A stretch of 14,727 nucleotides of DNA from Bacteroidota bacterium (GTDB lineage Bacteria > Bacteroidota > Bacteroidia > B-17B0 > B-17BO): assembly GCA_025356715.1 (NCBI GenBank), contig JANXRU010000165.1, forward strand, positions 1-14,727, written 5' to 3'. The position numbers and the translations under genes were made by a program. Of this stretch, positions 1 through 5,730 are shown piece by piece. Under the pieces are notes generated by a model that saw only the letters and a program-made list of their open reading frames with translations, ran no database searches and was not told the DNA's origin. Position 1 is the stretch's first letter. Every line of letters begins with the position of its first letter.

Positions 1-293
1 GTTTTGATAGTTTTAATTTAAATGGTTTTTATGCTACCGAAGCTGCCCTCACGTTTGTTATGATCGCATACAATTTGATGGCTTTATTTAGAACATTTAT
101 CCTGCAAGAAAAAACTCAAAAAAGACTATCAACATTACGCTATCAATCATTTGCTATTGGTGCATATTTTGAAAAAATTAATAATAAATTAGTTCTTAAA
201 ATTGCGCTAAATAAAAAACGAAGAGAATGGTTTTCTGGAATTTGGAATCATGCAAAAGTTTTTGATTACCCTTTTGTTTTTTCTAATGCGTAA
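1..293 (+). CDS. IS1380-like transposase, C-terminal part (cut by window edge)
   Basis: The frame is open from base 3 to the stop at 291-293 and has no start inside the window, so this is the 3' end of a longer gene. The ATG at 60 is internal. The translation carries FYATEAALTFVMIAYNLMAL, followed by a stretch beginning LSTLRYQSFAIGAYF and then KKRREWFSGIW. This succession (xATEAAL, AYNLMALFR, LRY..AIGA, KRREWF.GIW) matches the C-terminal end of DDE transposases of the IS1380 group within the wider IS4 clan, as I remember it. The Glu of ATEAAL (codon 39-41) is a candidate for the last catalytic acid, but the other catalytic Asp residues lie outside the window, so activity cannot be judged. 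The role would be cut-and-paste transposition of its own element. Family assignment is by recall of motifs, not by search. Confidence 0.8.
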   Translation, partial: FDSFNLNGFYATEAALTFVMIAYNLMALFRTFILQEKTQKRLSTLRYQSFAIGAYFEKINNKLVLKIALNKKRREWFSGIWNHAKVFDYPFVFSNA

Positions 294-309
294 TTTGGGT
301 TCAATAGGG
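1..309 (+). mobile_element. Right end of an IS1380-like insertion sequence (partial)
   Basis: The element enters from the left edge of the window. Its right boundary is inferred near base 309. The transposase stops at 293, and the bases after it read inward from the proposed end, on the minus strand, as CCCTATTGAACCC, a plausible terminal inverted repeat starting with C residues. From base 310 a different coding frame with lipoprotein character begins. The left terminal repeat and the target duplication are outside the window, so the exact end is not proven. Confidence 0.55.
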
Positions 310-420
310 TTCTTTGCTTGCACTCGCCAAAATGAAAATACCAACCAATTACAGATAAAGCAATTAGAAGAAAAATTGGAAGATAGTTATCGCCCAGGTT
401 TACACTTCGTCATTCGTTAA
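310..420 (+). pseudogene. Remnant of a lipoprotein gene interrupted by the IS
   Basis: Directly after the proposed IS end, the frame starting at 310 reads FFACTRQNENTNQLQIKQLE, then EKLEDSYRPGL, a few unrelated residues (HFVIR) and a stop at 418-420. FFAC looks like the end of a lipoprotein signal peptide with its lipobox Cys. The following IKxLEEKLExxYxPGL resembles the start of a small Bacteroidota lipoprotein I have seen, but I cannot name its function. The original start is gone, replaced by the IS, and the rest of the protein is missing after about base 402, which suggests a second deletion. The frame is open upstream to an ATG at 250 inside the transposase tail, giving a 56-codon chimeric frame that starts MQKFLITLLFF. 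It could by chance act as a signal peptide. I call it a pseudogene, with that caveat. Confidence 0.5.
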
Positions 421-489
421 AATACCCTAAATAATAATTTCCATTCTTCCTTTAATCATTGTATTTCCTATCTTCATTGTAAAAAAACT

Positions 490-1020
490 ATGTTGAAATT
501 ATTTATTTATATCAGTACAACGGTAATTATATTATCCGCTTGTGGCGAAACTCCTAAAGTAACTTATAGCTCTCCCATTATGTATGCCCAAAGTTTTATG
601 AATTGGGACTGTCCTGATAATTTAAAATTTCCACGAGTGGCGTTAAAAGATTGGGAAAAAGTACCAGTGGTTAACGGTAGGATGCCTACTTATGAAGAAG
701 CAAATAACGGTACATCGTTATTATACATTGATAAAGAAGTGAAGCCAGATTTAAAAGATGTGGAGCCCTATAAAATGACTTTGCCAAAACTGGCTTATTT
801 TACGAATCCAACGACAAAGAAAAAAGAATTGGTAATCGTTATCCAATTAGTACAATTTAAGGATTATGTATGGGCTGGTTTAAGGTACGTTAGTGGGGGT
901 AATGCCAGTGAGATGATGAGTAAACTTCAGTTTTTAACAGATGATGAAATTAGAAAGGAAGTGACCAATGATTCTATTAGTAATATAGGTGTTCATTTAA
1001 ATAAAGCGCCTGGATATTAG
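490..1020 (+). CDS. Hypothetical lipoprotein
   Basis: This 176-residue protein begins with a basic residue and a hydrophobic stretch (residues 4-15) followed by the lipobox LSAC, with the lipidated Cys at position 18. It should be exported by Sec and anchored to the inner or outer membrane. The mature part of about 159 residues has no domain I recognise. It is rich in Lys, Asp and Tyr, contains a WDCPDNLKFP segment near residues 39-48 and an even-looking core around residues 95-135 (KLAYFTNPTTKKKELVIVIQ and what follows) that suggests beta strands. It has no other membrane segment. The upstream gap of about 70 bases separates it from the IS scar, and the next gene begins 55 bases downstream, so it may be transcribed alone or with the START-like gene. 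Function is unknown. The export call is well supported; anything beyond that is not. Confidence 0.8.
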   Translation: MLKLFIYISTTVIILSACGETPKVTYSSPIMYAQSFMNWDCPDNLKFPRVALKDWEKVPVVNGRMPTYEEANNGTSLLYIDKEVKPDLKDVEPYKMTLPKLAYFTNPTTKKKELVIVIQLVQFKDYVWAGLRYVSGGNASEMMSKLQFLTDDEIRKEVTNDSISNIGVHLNKAPGY

Positions 1021-1075
1021 GTGATAGTTTGAGAGTTAATAATTAATTAGAGTTTAGAAGAAATTAATTTTAAAA

Positions 1076-1495
1076 ATGGAAAATAACATCGCGCATACTG
1101 AAATAGTTAATTCACCTTTAGATAAAGTATGGCAACATTTGTTGTATAAAATAGATTATCCAGAAAAATTTGTACCTCATGTGTCAGATGTTGTTGTTAT
1201 TGAAAAAAATGAAGAGGCGACAATCAGGCAAATGAAAATTAATATGCCTGATAAGGCCATTACTATCATGGAGAAAATAACCGCAACTCCTTACGTAGTT
1301 CGTTTTGAAATAATGGAACACCCTCTTGTAAATGGCTTTGTTGAAAATTTAGCAGAAGCTATTGATTTACAAACCACTCGTTTAACCTATACGATGAATT
1401 GGATAAATAAAGAAAGTCATCAATCTGAAAATAAGCCAGAGGTGTTAAAAGCGGCCGTTCTTAAAAGTAAAAATTATATCGAAGAACATCCTTAA
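1076..1495 (+). CDS. SRPBCC (START-like) domain protein, DUF1857/AtaL-like
   Basis: A single-domain protein of 139 residues with no signal peptide, so probably cytoplasmic. The opening (HTEIVNSPLDKVWQHLLYKI) is the usual start of SRPBCC folds: a first beta strand, then a PxxxVW helix. Later segments such as IMEHPLVNGFVENLAEAIDL and TTRLTYTMNW recall the DUF1857/AtaL-like subgroup, in which an HPxxxGxVxN-type strand is followed by an LTYxMxW strand. The fold makes a hydrophobic pocket for lipids or aromatic compounds, but the ligand here cannot be predicted. Length fits a complete single domain. It converges with the parvulin gene on the other strand with 11 bases between stop codons. The SRPBCC assignment is fairly firm; the subgroup is tentative. 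Confidence 0.7.
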   Translation: MENNIAHTEIVNSPLDKVWQHLLYKIDYPEKFVPHVSDVVVIEKNEEATIRQMKINMPDKAITIMEKITATPYVVRFEIMEHPLVNGFVENLAEAIDLQTTRLTYTMNWINKESHQSENKPEVLKAAVLKSKNYIEEHP

Positions 1496-1506
1496 TGATT
1501 AAGTAG

Positions 1507-1899
1507 CTAATCTCTTGTAATTAAAACATGTCTTAAATTTAAAACATCTCCTTTTCGAGAAATAAGTTGAATAAACTCAAACCCATATTTTGTTTCAAAA
1601 ACTTCTGATATTTCGTTTGGTTTTAATCTAAAAGCCACAGTTTCAAATTCAGGAACCATTTGTCCGCGAACCACATTACTATACTGTCCGCCATTGTTTG
1701 CTGAACCAGGATCTTCGCTATACATTTTAGCGATGGTCGACATGCTTTCTCCTCGCATGACTCGTTGTCTATAATATTCGGCTAACTTTCGTGCATCTTT
1801 TTTGATGACTTTGGTATTTATATGTATTGCGTGATCAATGGTCAGATGATTTGACATTAAAATAAGAGGAGTCATGAAATATAAAGCAAGTAGTTTCAT
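1507..1899 (-). CDS. Small exported parvulin-type peptidyl-prolyl isomerase
   Basis: I place the start at the ATG at 1899 (130 residues, MKLLALYFMTPLILMSNH...) rather than the TTG at 1905, because it begins a clean signal peptide and follows a TAATTTTG promoter box by 16 bases. After the signal peptide comes one PpiC/rotamase domain (about residues 24-115). It shows IHIN as first strand, a long helix, MSTIAKMYSEDPGSANNGGQ, the MVPEFETVAFRLKPNEIS block, and YGFEFIQL as last strand. Such proteins isomerise prolyl bonds or chaperone outer-membrane proteins in the periplasm. The usual His of the final GYHI motif is Glu here (residue 108). The C-terminus LRHVLITRD looks like the first strand of a second parvulin domain, after which the protein ends. 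It may be a single-domain derivative of a SurA-like two-domain protein. Fold call is strong; catalytic activity is doubtful. Confidence 0.83.
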   Translation of the reverse strand: MKLLALYFMTPLILMSNHLTIDHAIHINTKVIKKDARKLAEYYRQRVMRGESMSTIAKMYSEDPGSANNGGQYSNVVRGQMVPEFETVAFRLKPNEISEVFETKYGFEFIQLISRKGDVLNLRHVLITRD

Positions 1900-1915
1900 A
1901 AGCAATAATTTTATA

Positions 1916-1923
1916 CAAAATTA
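1916..1923 (-). promoter_or_regulatory. Bacteroidota -7 box for the parvulin gene
   Basis: On the minus strand the bases read TAATTTTG, an exact match to the TAnnTTTG box of Bacteroidota housekeeping promoters. It sits 16 bases before the ATG at 1899, leaving a very short leader. No convincing TTG -33 element is seen at the expected distance. Confidence 0.45.
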
Positions 1924-1957
1924 GAAAACTAATACATAAATATAAATCATTTATATT

Positions 1958-1965
1958 TAGTTTTG
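1958..1965 (+). promoter_or_regulatory. Bacteroidota -7 box for the methyltransferase gene
   Basis: TAGTTTTG matches TAnnTTTG exactly and lies 16 bases before the proposed TTG start at 1982. It faces away from the parvulin box 34 bases to the left, making a compact divergent promoter region. A -33 TTG is not evident. Confidence 0.45.
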
Positions 1966-1981
1966 TTTAAAATTAATTACT

Positions 1982-2611
1982 TTGGATAAATCTAAAATAG
2001 CTGTAGATATTTTTAATAAACATGCCAGTTCTTATGAGAGTAAGTTTATGGATGTATCTTTGTATCATCAAAGTTTCGATTTGTTTTGTAAGCTTATAAA
2101 GAAACAACATGCTGAGGTTTTGGAATTAGCCTGCGGCCCAGGTAACATTACTAAATATTTATTACAAGTTCGCTCTGATTTAAAGATACTTGCTACTGAT
2201 TTAGCGCCAAATATGATTAAGCTTGCAAAGCTGAATAACCCATCTATAGATGTTCAGTTAATGGATAGCAGAGCTATAAATCAACTTCCTAAAAAATATG
2301 ATGCAATAATGGTTGGTTTTTGTTTGCCTTATTTGTCTAAGGAAGAAGCTATTGAATTAATTAAAGATGCTTCCAATGTATTAAATCAAAATGGTGTTAT
2401 TTATATGAGTACCATGGAAGATGAGTATAGTAAATCAGCATTTAAAAAAGGAAGTGCGGGGGATGAAATTTTTATGCATTACCATCAAGCAGATTATCTA
2501 ATTACTGCTTTAGAAGATAGTGGCTTTAAAATGGTTGAATTAATTCGTCAGGCTTACCCAGAGAAAGATGGAAGTCAAACAATTGATTTGATTTTAATAG
2601 CAACTAACTAG
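1982..2611 (+). CDS. Class I SAM-dependent methyltransferase
   Basis: A 209-residue cytoplasmic protein with the Rossmann-type methyltransferase fold (Methyltransf_25/11-like). The N-terminal helix region (IAVDIFNKHASSYESKFMDV) is typical of this group. Motif I is VLELACGPGN (residues 46-55), which binds SAM. The acidic residue ending strand 2 is Asp73 in ATDLAPNMI, Asp95 lies in the next loop (LMDSRAI), and YDAIMVGFCLPYL (106-118) is motif IV and the following strand. The substrate is not predictable. The start is unusual: no ATG is available before the conserved N-terminal helix, and TTG at 1982 is the best codon; the first in-frame ATG (2048) would remove about 22 conserved-looking residues. 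It has its own promoter box, and its stop codon directly abuts the stop of the T9SS gene on the other strand. Confidence 0.87.
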   Translation: MDKSKIAVDIFNKHASSYESKFMDVSLYHQSFDLFCKLIKKQHAEVLELACGPGNITKYLLQVRSDLKILATDLAPNMIKLAKLNNPSIDVQLMDSRAINQLPKKYDAIMVGFCLPYLSKEEAIELIKDASNVLNQNGVIYMSTMEDEYSKSAFKKGSAGDEIFMHYHQADYLITALEDSGFKMVELIRQAYPEKDGSQTIDLILIATN

Positions 2612-3067
2612 TTATTTACTAACCATAAATTTTCGTTCAATGATGTTTGAACCAGATACTATATAAGCATAATAGGTTCCTGAAGCGAACGAAGAGGTTT
2701 GAATATTAATTCTGTTTTCACCTAATATTATATCTGCTTTTTGCGACATAATCATTTCTCCTACAGCATTTAATATCGTTAATTTTGCATTTTCATCATT
2801 TACTTTAGAATCAAAATGCAATGATGTAGTTAGGTTAGATGGGTTAGGGAACATACTGCTATTAGTTAGCGTATTTACTGAATTGTTTTTAATATTAAGA
2901 GAAATTAAATCTGAATTATTAGCACTTATATTTTTAGTTATGACAGCATTATTATTTATGGTTGTGCTAGAAGTTATATTAGTAACTAGCAACGAAGATT
3001 GAGAACTTAAATTAAGAGAAGCGCTTAATAATATAATAACTAAAGATTGTAAAGTGTTTTTTTTCAT
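2612..3067 (-). CDS. Small T9SS type A sorting-domain protein
   Basis: This protein of 151 residues has a Sec signal peptide (about residues 1-22, MKKNTLQSLVIILLSASLNL then SSQ). A low-complexity Asn/Ser/Thr-rich stretch follows (about 24-70), then a type A C-terminal sorting domain (71-151). The sorting domain shows FPNPSNLTTSLHF, then AKLTILNAVGEMI, LGENRINIQTSSFASGTYYA and a final ERKFMVSK, the order expected of TIGR04183 domains (PNP motif, two central strands, a LxSGxYxx strand, a basic end). It should be moved to the periplasm by Sec and across the outer membrane by the type IX system, which removes the sorting domain. There is hardly any cargo: fewer than 50 residues would remain. It could be a tiny secreted peptide, a truncated relic of a larger secreted protein, or a protein that stays cell-attached. 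The sorting domain call is strong. Confidence 0.85.
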   Translation of the reverse strand: MKKNTLQSLVIILLSASLNLSSQSSLLVTNITSSTTINNNAVITKNISANNSDLISLNIKNNSVNTLTNSSMFPNPSNLTTSLHFDSKVNDENAKLTILNAVGEMIMSQKADIILGENRINIQTSSFASGTYYAYIVSGSNIIERKFMVSK

Positions 3068-3087
3068 GGCGATATAAATTTATTAGT

Positions 3088-3095
3088 CAAATCTA
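3088..3095 (-). promoter_or_regulatory. Bacteroidota -7 box for the T9SS-tagged gene
   Basis: Read on the minus strand this is TAGATTTG, an exact TAnnTTTG match, 20 bases before the ATG at 3067. A TTG lies about 25 bases upstream of it (CAA at 3121-3123), somewhat farther than usual, so only the -7 box is claimed. It lies in the 204-base gap before the divergent permease; I see no good promoter for the permease itself there. Confidence 0.4.
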
Positions 3096-3271
3096 TCGGT
3101 TTATAATTAAAGTTCATAATCAAATATATAAACATATTGCACTCCTAAGTGTTGATATTAAAGGGTTTTTACAGAAATTATATAATATTGTAGTTATTTT
3201 GAATTTCGGTTATAGATTTCGATCTTCCAACAAAAATAGGTATGTTTATAAACTATAATTAACCTAACGAT

Positions 3272-4729
3272 ATGCCTGAAAAAAAAAGAACGCTTAATTT
3301 ATTTGATACAACTTTATTAGTAGCAGGTTCTATGATAGGATCAGGTATTTTTATTGTGAGTTCTGATATTGCCCGTTCAGTTGGCTCTGCTGGTTGGCTA
3401 TTAGTTGTATGGATTTTATCGGGAGTCATAACATTATTTGCTGCTTTAAGTTATGGCGAATTAGCAGGTATGATGCCACAAGCGGGTGGCCAGTTTGTAT
3501 ACATTAAAAAAGCTTTTGGCGATTTAACAGCCTTTGTATATGGTTGGACGGTCTTCCTTGTTATTCAAACAGGTGTAATAGCCGCAGTGGCTGTTGCATT
3601 TGCTAAATTTACGGGAGTGTTTATTCCTTTTTTTGAAGAAGGGAACGTGATGTTACAAATTTCTAATTTTAAAATTACAAGTGCTCAATTGTTAGCGATT
3701 GCTATTATTGCCATACTTACTTATATTAATACAAGAGGTATAGAAAATGGAAAAGCCATTCAGCGTATTTTTACTTCTGCCAAATTAATTGCCTTATTTT
3801 CTTTAATTATAGTTGGTATTTATTATGGCTTCACAACCGATGTGTTTTCTAATAATATGACACACGCATGGGATGCGAAAGCCGTAGATGATATTGGTAA
3901 TGGTTTTTTTAAAGGATTTAAATCTTTGTCTGGGATGGCTTTAACCACAGCTATTGGCGTGGCTATGATAGGGTCTTTATTTAGTAGCGATGCATGGAAC
4001 AATGTAACCTTTATAGCAGGCGAAGTGAAAGAGCCTCAACGTAATATCCCTTTAGGGTTATTTTTTGGAGTGACCATCGTTACGGTAATTTATGTATTAG
4101 CTAATGTGGCTTATTTATGTTTATTACCATTAGATGGAAGTATAAGTTCTCAAAATGTGATTGAACAAGGAATTATGTTTGCACAAAAAGACAGAGTAGG
4201 AACAGCTGCTTTATTTGTAGTTTTTGGGGATGTGGCTAAATATTTAATGGCGGCTTTAATTATGGTGTCTACGTTTGGTTGTAATAATGGGTTAATACTA
4301 GCAGGCTCACGCTTATTTGAATCGATGGCAAAAGATGGCTTGTTTTTTAAGAGTGCAGGTAAACTTAATAAATTTGGTGTACCTTCTAATGCCTTAGTAT
4401 TACAAGGTATTTGGGCATCAGTTTTATGTTTAAGTGGTTCTTATGGCGATTTATTAGATTATGCTACGTTCTCTTCTTTGATTTTTTATATCATAACTAT
4501 TACTGGTGTTTTTGTGTTACGTAAAAAAATGCCTGATGCAGAGCGCCCATACAAGGCATTTGGTTACCCTGTTATTCCAGCTATTTATATTGTTTTAACG
4601 TCGTTAATTTGCATTGATTTATTGGTTTACAAAACCTTTAATACAGGTATGGGATTATTAATTATTGCATTGGGTATTCCTGTTTATTTTTTATTTAAGA
4701 AAAACAGAATAGTAGAGCATGAAGTTTAA
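3272..4729 (+). CDS. APC-superfamily amino acid permease
   Basis: A 485-residue integral inner-membrane transporter, the usual length for the family, with about twelve hydrophobic segments. The first helix carries SMIGSGIFIV (residues 20-29), the broken-helix glycine motif that binds the amino group and carboxylate of the substrate. The conserved stretch YGELAGMMPQAGGQFVYIKK (61-80) follows helix 2, and SDAWNNVTFIAGEVKEPQRN (239-258, then IP) is the helix 6-7 signature. The look is that of LAT/SLC7-like exchangers and their bacterial relatives, but the amino acid carried cannot be read from sequence. The C-terminus is short and charged (KKNRIVEHEV). Its last 11 bases overlap the helix-hairpin-helix gene in another frame, so the two are probably cotranscribed and translationally coupled, though a functional link is not obvious. 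Confidence 0.9.
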   Translation: MPEKKRTLNLFDTTLLVAGSMIGSGIFIVSSDIARSVGSAGWLLVVWILSGVITLFAALSYGELAGMMPQAGGQFVYIKKAFGDLTAFVYGWTVFLVIQTGVIAAVAVAFAKFTGVFIPFFEEGNVMLQISNFKITSAQLLAIAIIAILTYINTRGIENGKAIQRIFTSAKLIALFSLIIVGIYYGFTTDVFSNNMTHAWDAKAVDDIGNGFFKGFKSLSGMALTTAIGVAMIGSLFSSDAWNNVTFIAGEVKEPQRNIPLGLFFGVTIVTVIYVLANVAYLCLLPLDGSISSQNVIEQGIMFAQKDRVGTAALFVVFGDVAKYLMAALIMVSTFGCNNGLILAGSRLFESMAKDGLFFKSAGKLNKFGVPSNALVLQGIWASVLCLSGSYGDLLDYATFSSLIFYIITITGVFVLRKKMPDAERPYKAFGYPVIPAIYIVLTSLICIDLLVYKTFNTGMGLLIIALGIPVYFLFKKNRIVEHEV

Positions 4730-5657
4730 AGAGTGGTTGCAAAATAGTTTTCATTTTAATAAGCAAGAACGTAATGGTGTTTTTGTATTAGGAATTATCA
4801 TCAGTATTTTAATAATAGTAAGAATGTCCTTGCCGTTATTTGTTCAGCAAGATAATGTGCAGTTTGTCACAATTAACTCTACTTCAAACAATAATGGGAT
4901 AAATACCAATAAACAAAACAATAGTTTCGATAATAATAAATCGGAAATATCTACTAATTCAATTTCATCAGAAAAATTTGTATTTAATCCAAATACGATT
5001 AGTGCAGAAGATGCATGTAAATTAGGTTTCTCAAAGAAATTGAGCGTAACCTTAGTGAATTTTAGGAATAAAGGCGGGAAATTTTTCAAGTCAGAAGATT
5101 TGAAAAAACTGTATGGTTTATCATCTCATTTATTTGATGAATTAGAAGCGTATATTTTAATACCAAATGCTGGTAAAGAATATCCTAGATATTTAAAAAA
5201 AGATTCTATTTTTAAAAAGGAGTATCCGAAAAATACCTATGAGAAAAAAACATATATCAAAGAAAATTTAGAAATTAATACAGCTGATAGTTTATCAATT
5301 GTTTATTTAAAAGGTATAGGCCCAGCCTTTACAAAACGAATTATTAAATATCGAACGTTACTTGGGGGCTTTCATAGTTTGAATCAGTTAAAAGAAATTT
5401 ATGGCATGACAGATAGTTTGTTTCTGAATTTATCTTCTCAAGTTAAATTAGATAAGAATAATATTACTAAAATTCCTATAAATATGGTTGATTTAAATAC
5501 GTTACGCAAACATCCTTATTTTTCCTTTGCATCGGCTCAAGCCCTCATTAATTTTAGATCGAAGCATGGTAAGTTAACTGAACAGGATGTTAAAGGATTA
5601 GGTGTTTTTAATGAAGACAAGTTATCATTATTACTTCCTTATCTGATCTATAATTAA
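4719..5657 (+). CDS. Membrane-anchored triple helix-hairpin-helix protein
   Basis: A 312-residue protein with a short basic N-terminus containing FHFNKQERNGVFVLG, a single membrane segment (about 21-41), and an Asn/Ser-rich linker (50-82). Three helix-hairpin-helix modules of the ComEA/PF12836 type then follow: about residues 86-148 (ending AYILIP), 184-245 (LEINTADSLSIVYLKGIGPA is the clearest, with the GIGPA hairpin) and 252-310 (INMVDLNTLRKHPYFSFASA, weaker). HHH modules of this sort bind DNA backbone without sequence preference, and ComEA uses them for DNA uptake. Similar anchored HHH proteins are common in Bacteroidota, where their role is unproven. Topology suggests one anchor with the HHH part outside or inside the inner membrane; the sequence does not decide. 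It starts inside the end of the permease gene (ATG at 4719). It could help in DNA uptake, but no other competence genes are near. Confidence 0.85.
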   Translation: MKFKEWLQNSFHFNKQERNGVFVLGIIISILIIVRMSLPLFVQQDNVQFVTINSTSNNNGINTNKQNNSFDNNKSEISTNSISSEKFVFNPNTISAEDACKLGFSKKLSVTLVNFRNKGGKFFKSEDLKKLYGLSSHLFDELEAYILIPNAGKEYPRYLKKDSIFKKEYPKNTYEKKTYIKENLEINTADSLSIVYLKGIGPAFTKRIIKYRTLLGGFHSLNQLKEIYGMTDSLFLNLSSQVKLDKNNITKIPINMVDLNTLRKHPYFSFASAQALINFRSKHGKLTEQDVKGLGVFNEDKLSLLLPYLIYN

Positions 5658-5730
5658 TTTAACGTTTATTGTATCTTTTGATAAATAATGCATTATAAAC
5701 TTGATTATTTTAGAAGACTAAACAAAATTT

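Noticed and set aside
1491..1503. Palindrome CTTAATGATTAAG between the START-like and parvulin genes
   Set aside because: A five-base AT-rich stem is too weak to call a terminator.
3231..3238. TATTTTTG on the minus strand, an exact TAnnTTTG match upstream of the permease
   Set aside because: It lies about 160 bases from the nearest minus-strand gene, and such matches arise by chance in AT-rich DNA; the box at 3088-3095 is better placed.
4844..5089. Minus-strand open frame of 81 codons inside the HHH gene
   Set aside because: It is a shadow of the Asn/Ser-rich linker coding sequence and has no recognisable features.
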